A stretch of DNA of 19,759 bases from JBLNBU01 sp050260215 (GTDB lineage: Bacteria; Pseudomonadota; Alphaproteobacteria; Rhodospirillales; Magnetospirillaceae). Each line of letters begins with the position of its first letter. Position 1 is the first letter of the stretch. Position numbers and translations under genes: made by a program. Under the pieces are notes generated by a model. It was not told the origin of the DNA. It was given only the letters and a program-made list of their open reading frames with translations, and searched no databases. Positions 1 to 6,292 of this stretch are shown one piece after another. The DNA lies in assembly GCA_050260215.1 (NCBI GenBank), contig JBLNBU010000128.1, forward strand, positions 1-19,759, in the 5' to 3' direction.

Positions 1-244
1 TCTTGCGGGCGTCGGTGGTGGCGGCCGCGGTGACCGTGGTCTTGCGCCCGGCGGTCAGCTCGAACGCCCCCGACAGGGCGCCCGCGTCGGCGGCGGTCTG
101 CAGGGAGCGGCGCTCGGCGAACCACAGGCCGAACTCGACCCCCAGCGTCATCATGCCCAGCACCATGGGCAGCGCCAGCGCCAGCATCACCGCGACGGCG
201 CCCTCTTGGTCACGGACCAGGCGGCGGATGGTGCCGGGGCGCAC
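1..244 (-). CDS. TadE/TadG-like Flp pilus-assembly protein (partial, 5' end only)
   Basis: Only the first 81 codons are visible; the gene runs off the left edge. The GTG start at 244 is preceded by a strong Shine-Dalgarno (AAGGAGGTGA) with short spacing. A short basic N-terminus (RRLVRDQEG) is followed by a membrane segment at about residues 17-38, then a segment containing F-A-E-R-R-S-L-Q-T-A-A-D-A-G-A-L-S-G-A. That layout (RDxxG, one membrane helix, then an AADAxALxGA-type stretch) is typical of the TadE/TadG-like family, which are pseudopilin-type inner-membrane proteins of the Tad pilus. It starts 12 nt after the stop of the pilus N-domain gene and is probably co-transcribed with it. TadG proper carries a von Willebrand A domain further on, which cannot be checked here. 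Confidence 0.75.
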   Translation of the reverse strand, partial: MRPGTIRRLVRDQEGAVAVMLALALPMVLGMMTLGVEFGLWFAERRSLQTAADAGALSGAFELTAGRKTTVTAAATTDARK

Positions 245-256
245 GGGTCACCTCCT

Positions 257-718
257 TCAGCGCGCCGGCGCCGGAGCTGCCGCGGGAGCGGGGGCGGCCG
301 CAGGCGCGGCGGCAGGGGCGCCGGACTTGCCATCGGGAACGCGGACACACGAGTCGCCGCAGGCGAACACCACGGTGCGGCCGCCGGGATCGACGTTCTT
401 GCCCGATCCGTGGTGGACGGTGACCGCACCCTCGGCCCCGCCGGGCAGCACGACCACCGGCACGTCGAGGATGGCGTGGCCCGATCCGTCGAGCACCGAC
501 AGCGAGGTGCCGCCCATGCCCTTGCCGAAGACGTAGAGCAGCCGCGAGTTCTGGACGCTGACGTCGGCCACTTGCGGGTCGCCGATGACCACCTGGCGCG
601 CCGGCCGGTCCAGGTGCACCGCCACGGCGCGGCCCTTGCCCACCTCGATGGGCGACTGGGCGGCGGCGCTGGTGGCCAGGCCGGCAAAGGCGAGGGCTAG
701 GACGGTCAGCTTGTTCAT
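257..718 (-). CDS. Stand-alone pilus-assembly N-terminal domain protein (CpaC N-domain-like), secreted
   Basis: A 153-residue protein with a signal peptide (MNKLTVLALAFAGLATSAAAQ). Its body (about residues 22-95) resembles the N-terminal domain of the secretin CpaC encoded at 4788 in the same window. Both share the pattern V-x-L-x(6)-V-V/I-I-G-[DN]-P-x-[VI]-A-D-V-x-V and a later G-x-G-x-[TG]-[ST/N] stretch. The family is the T2SS/T3SS pilus-assembly N-terminal domain. After the domain come a C-G-D-S-C cysteine pair and an Ala/Pro-rich tail of about 25 residues. There is no secretin barrel, so it is not a truncated copy that could form a channel alone. I chose ATG 718 over GTG 727 because GAGGA lies only 2 nt before the GTG. 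It is likely a periplasmic accessory to the secretin, in an operon with the TadG-like gene downstream. Confidence 0.8.
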   Translation of the reverse strand: MNKLTVLALAFAGLATSAAAQSPIEVGKGRAVAVHLDRPARQVVIGDPQVADVSVQNSRLLYVFGKGMGGTSLSVLDGSGHAILDVPVVVLPGGAEGAVTVHHGSGKNVDPGGRTVVFACGDSCVRVPDGKSGAPAAAPAAAPAPAAAPAPAR

Positions 719-740
719 CTCGCGCACTTTCCTCGGAAAA

Positions 741-769
741 TTGACGCCTTGGTCAGGCTTAGCACAATA
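741..769 (+). promoter_or_regulatory. Weak candidate rightward promoter for the TPR lipoprotein gene
   Basis: TTGACG at 741-746 resembles a -35 element and is followed by an AT-rich stretch (ACAATATATT, 764-773) that could hold a -10 at 16-19 nt spacing. No hexamer fits well. If used, transcription would start upstream of the CRP-type palindrome at 805-820, putting that site downstream of the start point. Confidence 0.3.
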
Positions 770-778
770 TATTGAAAT

Positions 779-784
779 CCTATA
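779..784 (-). promoter_or_regulatory. Candidate leftward -10 element (TATAGG) for the pilus-N-domain gene
   Basis: On the minus strand TATAGG begins 36 nt after the first base of the CRP-type palindrome at 805-820. This is one nucleotide off the spacing seen at both flp promoters in this window. It would give a 5' leader of roughly 50 nt before ATG 718. The assignment rests on spacing and on the AT-rich context only. Confidence 0.4.
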
Positions 785-804
785 TTTTTCCTGTTCCCGA
801 AGTC

Positions 805-820
805 TGTGACGAGGTTCACA
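805..820. promoter_or_regulatory. CRP-type operator, perfect TGTGA-N6-TCACA
   Basis: The sequence TGTGA-CGAGGT-TCACA is a perfect match to the E. coli CRP half-sites. It lies between two divergent genes. Its last base is the A of the ATG at 820, so a bound protein would cover the ribosome-binding site region of the TPR gene. Read leftward it has nearly class II activator geometry toward the gene starting at 718. A plausible reading is activation of the leftward gene and blocking of the rightward one. Confidence 0.65.
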
Positions 821-1584
821 TGAAAGCCCTGGTTCCTTGCGTCGTCACGGTCCTTTTGCTGGCCGGATGCGCCGGCCTGCCCATGGCCGCGGGCGAGGAC
901 GACGCCATGGCCCAGGCCGTCGAACCGTCGCTGCGCGCCGCGGCCGCCAACGCCGAGACCACCCGCGACTACCGCGGCGCCGCCCAGCACTGGAACACGC
1001 TGTACCAGCGCCACCCGCGCGACAAGACGGTGGCCCTGCCGCTGGCGCGCAACCTGCGCTATGCCGGCGAAACCCAGCAGGCCATCGACCTGATGCAGAC
1101 CCAGCTGGGCCTGGCCCCCAAGGACCCCGACCTGCTGACCGAATTGGGCAAGGACTATCTGGCCGCCGACCGCGTCGTGCTGGCGGTGCGCACCCTCGAG
1201 GAGGCGCGCGGTGCCGCACCCGGCCAGTGGGAGGTGCACTCGGCCCTGGGGGTCACCTATGACGTCCAGGGCCGCACCCCCGACGCCGCGGCGGCCTATG
1301 CCCGTGCGCTCGAACTGTCGCCCGACAACCCGGTGGTGCTCAACAACCTGGGGCTCTCCCAGGCCTTGGCCGGCCAGCTGGAGCAGGCGGCAGCCACCTT
1401 GAGCCGCGCCGCCGAAAGCCCGCGGGCCACCACCCAGGTCCGCCAGAACCTGGCGCTGATCATGGCGCTGCAGGGGCGCGGCGACGAGGCCGAGCGCATG
1501 GCCCGGCGGGACCTGCCCCCGGACATGGCGCGCGACAACGCCGAAATCCTCAAGGCGCTGGCCCGTTCGGCGCAGAGGCCGTGA
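820..1584 (+). CDS. TPR-repeat lipoprotein, TadD-like
   Basis: A 254-residue protein that starts with a lipoprotein signal: MKALVPC..., hydrophobic core, then lipobox L-A-G-C with the predicted lipidated Cys17. I chose ATG 820 because GAGG lies 5 nt upstream and the lipobox follows at the usual distance; an in-frame start at 772 would add residues before the signal. The rest is helical with at least three tetratricopeptide repeats (about residues 75-205), for example WEVHSALGVTYDVQGRTPDA and VVLNNLGLSQALAGQLEQAA. TadD, an outer-membrane TPR lipoprotein needed for secretin assembly in Tad systems, fits both the architecture and the locus. TPR proteins are hard to assign by sequence alone, so TadD is inferred from context. 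The stop at 1584 is followed closely by the solute-binding protein gene. Confidence 0.8.
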   Translation: MKALVPCVVTVLLLAGCAGLPMAAGEDDAMAQAVEPSLRAAAANAETTRDYRGAAQHWNTLYQRHPRDKTVALPLARNLRYAGETQQAIDLMQTQLGLAPKDPDLLTELGKDYLAADRVVLAVRTLEEARGAAPGQWEVHSALGVTYDVQGRTPDAAAAYARALELSPDNPVVLNNLGLSQALAGQLEQAAATLSRAAESPRATTQVRQNLALIMALQGRGDEAERMARRDLPPDMARDNAEILKALARSAQRP

Positions 1585-1616
1585 CGCGGGCGTCCGATCC
1601 GTCTAAACTCGCGCCC

Positions 1617-2372
1617 ATGCTGAAGACGGCCCTCCGCACCCTCGCCCTCGCCCTGGCCCTGTTGGCCCCGGGCGCCGGGGGACAGGCGGCACCACCCGAA
1701 TACGTCGTCGGTGTCGAAAACCACGACTACTATCCGGCCTACGGCGTGCTGGCCAACGGACAGTACGGCGGCGCCGCCCGGCTGATCCTGGACCGGTTCG
1801 CCGCCGACCAGGGCATCCGCCTGGTCTATCGCCCGCTGCCGGTGAAGCGGCTGTATGCCGAACTGGCCGGCGGCGGCATCGACTTCAAGTTTCCCGACAG
1901 CCCCGATTGGAACCCGCCGGCCAAGCAGGGCATCACCGTGGCCTACAGCAAGCCGGTGATCCGCTATGTGGACGGCACCATGGTGCTGCCCGCCAACCGC
2001 GGCAAGCCGGTGGCCACGCTAGGCACCATCAGCGGCTTCACCCCGTTCGCCTGGCTGGGCCGGGTCGAGGCGGGCGCCGTCCAGGTGCGCGAGGCGGCCG
2101 GCCTGGACCTGCTGCTCAACCAAGTGATCAAGGGCCGGGTCGATGGCGGCTATGCCTCGGTCGCGGTCTCGCACTACCGGCTGGGCTCGGTGCTGGGCCA
2201 GCCCGGCGCGCTGGCCTTCGATCCCGGCCAGCCCCACACCCGCGACGCCTACCTGCTGTCCTCGGCCAAGCACCCGCAGCTGATCGCCGCCTTCGACGCC
2301 TGGCTGGCCGCCAACGCCGCCACCGTGCGCGCCATCATCGCCGAGACCGGGGCCGAAGCCGGCATCGACTGA
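1617..2372 (+). CDS. Periplasmic solute-binding protein, family 3-like, without a transporter
   Basis: A 251-residue protein with a clear signal peptide (MLKTALRTLALALALLAPGA) and mature start near APPEYVVGV. The mature part has the order of a family 3 (amino-acid type) solute-binding fold: an opening V-G-V-E-N strand, L-I-L-D-R-F near the first helix, L-A-G-G-G-I-D-F-K, then Y-S-K-P-V-I-R-Y, and a second-lobe stretch ending V-D-G-G-Y-A-S-V. No permease or ATPase lies nearby, so it may be a sensor-type binding protein or serve a transporter elsewhere. The start is uncertain: ATG 1617 gives the clean signal peptide but has no good Shine-Dalgarno, while GTG 1581 overlaps the upstream stop codon and would suit translational coupling. 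The ligand cannot be told. Confidence 0.7.
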   Translation: MLKTALRTLALALALLAPGAGGQAAPPEYVVGVENHDYYPAYGVLANGQYGGAARLILDRFAADQGIRLVYRPLPVKRLYAELAGGGIDFKFPDSPDWNPPAKQGITVAYSKPVIRYVDGTMVLPANRGKPVATLGTISGFTPFAWLGRVEAGAVQVREAAGLDLLLNQVIKGRVDGGYASVAVSHYRLGSVLGQPGALAFDPGQPHTRDAYLLSSAKHPQLIAAFDAWLAANAATVRAIIAETGAEAGID

Positions 2373-2442
2373 ACCGGTCCCGACATCCATAAAATTGTCG
2401 GCAATTTATTCTATAAATATTTTTTGGTCTTTTTTTCTTCTT

Positions 2443-2458
2443 TGTGAGCGCCCTCACA
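2443..2458. promoter_or_regulatory. CRP-type operator of flp1, perfect TGTGA-N6-TCACA
   Basis: TGTGA-GCGCCC-TCACA is a perfect palindrome match to CRP half-sites. It sits just after an AT-rich stretch (2388-2442) in the 232-nt gap before the first pilin gene. The first base lies exactly 37 nt before a candidate -10 (TATTCC, 2480-2485), which is the class II activator spacing. Confidence 0.75.
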
Positions 2459-2479
2459 GAAGAACGGGTCGGATCGGCG

Positions 2480-2485
2480 TATTCC
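2480..2485 (+). promoter_or_regulatory. -10 element of flp1 promoter (TATTCC)
   Basis: TATTCC lies at the position expected if the palindrome at 2443-2458 is centred at -41.5. No -35 hexamer is needed or seen, as is usual for class II activation. The predicted start near 2492 gives a leader of about 113 nt before the flp1 ATG. Confidence 0.5.
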
Positions 2486-2604
2486 TATTGTCATGAGGAA
2501 CGGGCGGGAAGGCGAAAAACCAACGCCAAGGCACCCGGTTCCAAGGATGAACACCCCAGGGCCCGCAAATGCGAGGACGGGGACGGAAACGAGGAGATAC
2601 GACG

Positions 2605-2790
2605 ATGTTGGCTTCCATCTACGAAATGGTCCGCAAGATCCGCTATGACGACAAGGGCGCCACCGCCATCGAATACGGCCTGATCGCCGCCCTGCTCGCG
2701 GTCGCCATCGTCGCGGTCCTCGGCACCGCCGGCACTAACCTCACCGGCGTGTTCAGCAAGGTCGGCACCGAGCTCGCCAAGGGCATGTAA
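2605..2790 (+). CDS. flp: Flp/TadA-family major pilin precursor, copy 1
   Basis: A 61-residue Flp prepilin, the structural subunit of the Tad (type IVc) pilus. A basic leader (MLASIYEMVRKIRYDDKG) ends at Gly18, and the mature part starts A-T-A-I-E-Y. This is the G|xxxxEY processing site cut by the CpaA/TadV peptidase, with the key Glu23 and Tyr24. A hydrophobic helix follows (about residues 25-42), then a short polar tail. The mature pilin is 43 residues, normal for Flp. ATG 2605 is chosen because GAGGAG lies 8 nt upstream. It differs from copy 2 at only three residues (A32, V33 and G40 here). It is flanked by its own CRP-type promoter and a strong hairpin. Confidence 0.95.
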   Translation: MLASIYEMVRKIRYDDKGATAIEYGLIAALLAVAIVAVLGTAGTNLTGVFSKVGTELAKGM

Positions 2791-2818
2791 GCCCGCCAGG
2801 GCGAAAAGCCCCGAACAA

Positions 2819-2848
2819 GAGCGCCTCCCCGGCAACGGGGAGGCGCTC
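2819..2848 (+). terminator. Hairpin after flp1, 12-bp perfect stem
   Basis: GAGCGCCTCCCC pairs perfectly with GGGGAGGCGCTC around a 6-nt loop (GGCAAC). It is followed by TCGGCGTTT, so the U-tract is weak. It can act as a terminator or as a 3' end that stabilises the abundant pilin message. Confidence 0.75.
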
Positions 2849-2905
2849 GGCGTTTCAAGCTGTCGAATCTGCATGTCAAAGTCGTGGCAAATAAAATTTT
2901 CGTAT

Positions 2906-2921
2906 TGTGAACCCCTTCACT
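2906..2921. promoter_or_regulatory. CRP-type operator of flp2, TGTGA-N6-TCACT
   Basis: TGTGA-ACCCCT-TCACT matches nine of ten CRP half-site bases and is flanked upstream by an A/T-rich tract (2889-2905). It lies between the flp1 hairpin and flp2 and starts 37 nt before TATACC at 2943-2948, the same geometry as at flp1. Confidence 0.7.
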
Positions 2922-2942
2922 TACCTACCTCGAACGTGGTGC

Positions 2943-2948
2943 TATACC
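2943..2948 (+). promoter_or_regulatory. -10 element of flp2 promoter (TATACC)
   Basis: TATACC stands at the class II position relative to the palindrome at 2906-2921. The predicted start near 2955 gives a leader of about 80 nt. The match of both offset and hexamer with the flp1 promoter makes chance less likely. Confidence 0.5.
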
Positions 2949-3035
2949 TGATCTTGCGAACAGGGACGAAGGGCGGGAACCCCAACCCAGATCCCGGAAC
3001 CGGCCTCAAGGGGCCCCATGCAAGGAGTAACCACC

Positions 3036-3221
3036 ATGTTGGCTTCCATCTACGAAATGGTCCGCAAGATCCGCTACGACGACAAGGGCGCCACCGCCAT
3101 CGAATACGGCCTCATCGCCGCGCTGCTGTCGATCGCCATCGTCGCGGTCCTGTCGACCGCCGGCACCAACCTGACCGGCGTGTTCAGTAAGGTCGGCACC
3201 GAGCTCGCCAAGGGCATGTAA
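3036..3221 (+). CDS. flp: Flp/TadA-family major pilin precursor, copy 2
   Basis: A 61-residue Flp prepilin identical to copy 1 except for S32, I33 and S40, all in or next to the hydrophobic helix. It keeps the Gly18 cleavage site and the Glu23-Tyr24 pair of the mature pilin. ATG 3036 is preceded by AAGGAG at 8 nt; an in-frame ATG at 3018 would add six residues without a good ribosome site. The gene is a recent tandem duplicate of flp1 but has a different leader sequence and its own CRP-type promoter, so the two copies could be expressed at different levels. The cpaA gene follows after a hairpin. Confidence 0.95.
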   Translation: MLASIYEMVRKIRYDDKGATAIEYGLIAALLSIAIVAVLSTAGTNLTGVFSKVGTELAKGM

Positions 3222-3263
3222 GGCCCGGGCGAGGGGAAGGGCCCAAAGCCCCCTCTCGACGCC

Positions 3264-3297
3264 AGAGCGCTTCCCGGGCAGGCTCGGGAAGCGCTCT
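3264..3297 (+). terminator. Hairpin between flp2 and cpaA, 13-bp perfect stem
   Basis: AGAGCGCTTCCCG pairs perfectly with CGGGAAGCGCTCT around an 8-nt loop. It is followed by TGTCGTGAG rather than a U-run. Its place just before cpaA suggests partial termination, which would keep pilin mRNA high and pass limited transcription to the assembly genes. Confidence 0.7.
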
Positions 3298-3333
3298 TGT
3301 CGTGAGAGGGCCATGAAGGGTGGGGAGACGCAG

Positions 3334-3828
3334 ATGCAACAGGGAATCTTGAGCGCCGCCGGTCTGGTGTTCGCCGCAGCCCTGGTGGGCGCGGCCGCAT
3401 CGGACCTGCGCGCGTTCCGCATTCCCGACCGCTTCGCCCTGGTCCTCCTGGCCGCCTTCGTTCCGGCGGCCTGGGCCGCGGGCCTGCCTTGGGCGACGGC
3501 ATTCGTCCACCTGGGCGTGGCCCTCGGCATCTTCGCCGTCTCGGCCGGGCTGTTCGCCCTGGGCGTCTGGGGCGGCGGCGACGCCAAGCTGCTGCCGGCC
3601 GCGGCCCTGTGGATCGGCCTGGCCGCCCTTCCCCGCTTCCTGCTGGTGATGGCCGTGGCGGGCGGCCTGCTGGCGGTGCTGCTGCTGGTCTTCCGCCGCC
3701 TGCCGCTGCCCGCCGGGTCATGGCTGGGGCGAACCGCGGCGACCGGACACGTGCCTTACGGCGTCGCCATCGCCGCCGCCGGTCTCGACTGGTGGGCGGC
3801 GACGCTGCTGCCGCGCCTGGTCGGCTGA
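3334..3828 (+). CDS. cpaA: Prepilin peptidase CpaA/TadV
   Basis: A 164-residue polytopic inner-membrane aspartyl protease that removes the leader of the Flp prepilins. The two catalytic aspartates of the type IV prepilin peptidase family are visible: the first in A-A-S-D-L-R-x-F-R-I-P-D near the N-terminus, the second in G-G-G-D-A-K-L in the middle. The protein lacks the N-terminal methylase and zinc-binding domain of PilD, as expected for the short TadV/CpaA type. About five hydrophobic segments can be counted. I chose ATG 3334 because GGGGAG lies 6 nt upstream; ATG 3313 is also in frame, but its GAGAGG lies too close. Its substrates are encoded immediately upstream. Confidence 0.9.
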   Translation: MQQGILSAAGLVFAAALVGAAASDLRAFRIPDRFALVLLAAFVPAAWAAGLPWATAFVHLGVALGIFAVSAGLFALGVWGGGDAKLLPAAALWIGLAALPRFLLVMAVAGGLLAVLLLVFRRLPLPAGSWLGRTAATGHVPYGVAIAAAGLDWWAATLLPRLVG

Positions 3829-3909
3829 TCGGGCGGGGTTGCGCGGCGTCGGGTTTTGCCCGAAGGTCTATGACCTGGGGGCTGTCTTTTTGGGGATTGG
3901 ACGGATCAC

Positions 3910-4791
3910 ATGCGTCCCGTAGCGATCGTGCTGGTGGTGGTGGCGGTTCTCGCCGCCGGACTGACGGCCTTTTTGGCCAAGCGCTGGCTCGACACCCAGG
4001 CCATGCGCCGCGCCCAGATGGAGCAGGCGGCGCTGACCGAGGTCCTCGTCGCCGCCCGCGACCTTCCCGCCGGCACCACCTTGCAGGCCGACGACCTGCG
4101 CTGGGAGCGCTGGCCCGAGGCCGCCATCAACCCCCGCCTGGTCACCCGCTCCACCGGCGACGACGCCCGCGGCCAGTACACGGGCATGGTCACCCGCCGC
4201 GTCCTGGCCGAGGGCGAGCCCTTCACCCCGGCCGCCACCTTCCGCGCCGACTCGGCCGGGGTGCTGGCCGGCCTGCTGGCACCCGGCATGCGTGCCGTCA
4301 GCATCGGCGTCACCAGCGCCAGCGCGGTGTCGGGCTTCATCACCCCCGGCGACCGGGTCGACGTGGTGCTGGCCGCCGACGTGCGCAAGACCGAGGGCGA
4401 CAGCCAGGACAAGGGCGGCCCCATCGTCCGCTTCGCCGCCGAGACGGTGCTTGAAGACGTCAAGGTCCTGGCGGTCGACCAGCAGATCGCGCGCGGCCGC
4501 GACGGCGGCGCCATCCAGGGCAAGACCGCCACCATCGAGGTCACGCCCAAGCAGGCCGAGCTGCTGACCGCCGCCAGCATGCTGGGGCAGCTGTCCCTGG
4601 TCCTGCGCGGCTACCAGGCCGCCGGCGAGGCCAAGCCGGCCCAGCCCCGCGATCCCTTCACCCCCGACGTCGAGGCCAGCAAGGCGCTGCAGTCCGTCCA
4701 TGCGCCCAAGGCCCGGCCGACCCACCAGGGCGGCAGCGGCGTCATCATCAACCGTGCCGGCTCGGTGTCGGCGCAGAGTGTCGCGAGATGA
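3910..4791 (+). CDS. cpaB: Flp pilus assembly protein CpaB/RcpC
   Basis: A 293-residue protein anchored by one N-terminal membrane segment (about residues 4-22), with the bulk in the periplasm. A SAF-type domain (about residues 38-115) starts L-T-E-V-L-V-A-A-R-D-L-P-A-G-T-T-L and is followed by the RcpC domain (about 118-235), including G-M-R-A-V-S-I-G-V and G-F-I-T-P-G-D-R-V-D-V-V-L. These are family hallmarks. RcpC/CpaB partners with the secretin in the Tad outer-membrane complex and may bind peptidoglycan. The tail is low-complexity. The stop codon overlaps the ATG of the secretin gene (ATGA), indicating translational coupling. The 81 nt before it carry only a short hairpin (3849-3863). 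Confidence 0.92.
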   Translation: MRPVAIVLVVVAVLAAGLTAFLAKRWLDTQAMRRAQMEQAALTEVLVAARDLPAGTTLQADDLRWERWPEAAINPRLVTRSTGDDARGQYTGMVTRRVLAEGEPFTPAATFRADSAGVLAGLLAPGMRAVSIGVTSASAVSGFITPGDRVDVVLAADVRKTEGDSQDKGGPIVRFAAETVLEDVKVLAVDQQIARGRDGGAIQGKTATIEVTPKQAELLTAASMLGQLSLVLRGYQAAGEAKPAQPRDPFTPDVEASKALQSVHAPKARPTHQGGSGVIINRAGSVSAQSVAR

Positions 4792-6287
4792 TCCCCATGC
4801 GCCCCCTGTCCCGCCTGTTCGCCGCCGCCCTGCTGGCGCTGTTCGCAGCGACCGCCGGCGCCCAGGAAGGCGGCACCGAGCCGCCGGCACCGGCCGCGGC
4901 GCCGCGCGCCAAGGTGGTGCCGGTGGGCGGCCACGCGGCCACCCCGGCCGCGGCGCGCGCCGCCCTGCCCATGATCCGCGGCACCCTTCCCACCGCCGCC
5001 GAGCCGGTGCGCATTGCGCTCAACAAGACCGCCGAGGTGGCGCTGACCGCCCAGGTCAAGGACATCGTCATCGGCAATCCCGACATCGCCGACGTGATGG
5101 TGCGCTCGCCCACCCAGGTGTTCCTGACGGGCCGCGGGGTGGGCCAGACCAACGTCTTCCTGCTCGACCGCCAGGGCCAGGCCGTCCGCCGGCTCGAGGT
5201 CGACGTTCATGTGGACTCGCAGGCGCTGAAGGAGGTGCTGTCCCAGGTCCTGCCCGACGAGCGCAACCTGCAGGTCTCGGCGGTGGCCGACAGCATCTAC
5301 CTGTCGGGCAGCGTGCGCAGCGACGCCGCCGCCACCACCGCGCGGACCCTGGCCCGGCGCTTCGTCCCCGGCGACGCCAACGTGGTCAACCTGATGCGTA
5401 TCGGCAACGAGCAGCAGGTGCTGCTGCACGTCAAGGTCGCCGAGATGCAGAAGTCGGTGCTGAAGGAACTGGGCGTCGGCCTGTCGGCCAGCAACGTCAA
5501 GGTCTTCGACGGCGGCCCCATCGCCGGCGTCACCACCAACGCGCTGACCGGCCTGACCCAGAGCGCCGCGCAGATGTTCAGCACCGCCACCCTGTCGGGG
5601 ACCGGCGTCGGCGCCCTGGTCGGCACCCTGCAGATGCTGGAGAAGCAGGGGCTGATCAAGACCCTGGTCGAACCCAACCTGACCGCGGTGTCGGGCGAGA
5701 CCGCCAGCATGCTGGCCGGCGGCGAGATCCCCATCCCCATCGCCGACAACCAGGGCCAGATCTCCATCGAGTTCAAGCCGTTCGGCGTGCTGCTGTCCTT
5801 CACCCCGGTGGTGCTGGACCCCGGCCGCATGAGCCTGAAGATGTCGACCGAGGTCAGCTCGCTGTCGAACACGCGCACCATCAAGCTGTCCACCGCAGAG
5901 ATCCCCGCCATCAACGTGCGCCGCGCCGCCACCACGGTGGAGTTGCCCTCGGGCGGCAGCCTGATGATCGCCGGCCTGCTGCAGAACGACGTCACCTCGA
6001 CGCTGGCCGGCCTGCCCGGGGCCATGGACATCCCCATCCTGGGCGCCCTGCTCAAGTCTTCGTCGTTCCAGCGCAACGAGACCGAACTGGTGGTGATCAT
6101 CTCGGCCTATGTGGTCCAGCCGGTGAACGGGCCGGCACTGGCGGCGCCGACCGACGGCTTCGCGCCCTCGTCCGACATCGACCGCTTCCTGTTCTCGAAG
6201 CTGCAGGAAACCTATACCCGCCGCGGCGCCGAGCCGCCGACGCCGCCCGGCGCCCTCAAGGGCCCGTTCGGCTACATCGTGGAGTGA
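4788..6287 (+). CDS. cpaC: Tad pilus secretin CpaC/RcpA
   Basis: A 499-residue outer-membrane secretin that forms the exit channel for the Flp pilus. The order is: signal peptide (about residues 1-26, ending A-G-A-Q), an Ala/Pro-rich stretch, the pilus-assembly N-terminal domain (about 65-140, with V-I-G-N-P-D-I-A-D-V-M-V), a BON-like domain (about 143-200), and the secretin domain (about 205-440). Secretin motifs include L-V-E-P-N-L-T-A-V-S-G and the late V-E-L-P-S-G-G-S-L-M-I-A-G-L-L. The ATG at 4788 overlaps the cpaB stop; ATG 4797 is a possible alternative three codons later. The C-terminus ends G-P-F-G-Y-I-V-E. The cpaD start overlaps or closely follows the stop. Confidence 0.93.
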   Translation: MIPMRPLSRLFAAALLALFAATAGAQEGGTEPPAPAAAPRAKVVPVGGHAATPAAARAALPMIRGTLPTAAEPVRIALNKTAEVALTAQVKDIVIGNPDIADVMVRSPTQVFLTGRGVGQTNVFLLDRQGQAVRRLEVDVHVDSQALKEVLSQVLPDERNLQVSAVADSIYLSGSVRSDAAATTARTLARRFVPGDANVVNLMRIGNEQQVLLHVKVAEMQKSVLKELGVGLSASNVKVFDGGPIAGVTTNALTGLTQSAAQMFSTATLSGTGVGALVGTLQMLEKQGLIKTLVEPNLTAVSGETASMLAGGEIPIPIADNQGQISIEFKPFGVLLSFTPVVLDPGRMSLKMSTEVSSLSNTRTIKLSTAEIPAINVRRAATTVELPSGGSLMIAGLLQNDVTSTLAGLPGAMDIPILGALLKSSSFQRNETELVVIISAYVVQPVNGPALAAPTDGFAPSSDIDRFLFSKLQETYTRRGAEPPTPPGALKGPFGYIVE

Positions 6288-6292
6288 TGGGG

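Noticed and set aside
2392..2407. AAATTG-TCGG-CAATTT palindrome after the solute-binding protein gene
   Set aside because: Only 6 bp and AT-rich, so weak as a terminator. It may be chance within the AT-rich promoter region.
2444..2683. A possible short peptide gene in the flp1 leader
   Set aside because: It starts inside the CRP-type palindrome, has no ribosome site and overlaps the pilin. It is better explained as untranslated leader.
2605..3221. The flp duplication as a mobile element or recombination cassette
   Set aside because: No direct repeats, terminal inverted repeats or recombinase gene flank it. A simple tandem duplication is enough.
3895..3910. A possible fourth CRP-type site before cpaB (TCACA at 3906-3910)
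   Set aside because: Only the right half matches; the left half at the required spacing is GATTG.
4700..6286. A long open frame that runs across the secretin gene into CpaD (743 codons in all)
   Set aside because: Only the last part from 6293 is a real gene. The earlier part is Arg/Pro/Gly-rich shadow translation of the secretin in another frame.
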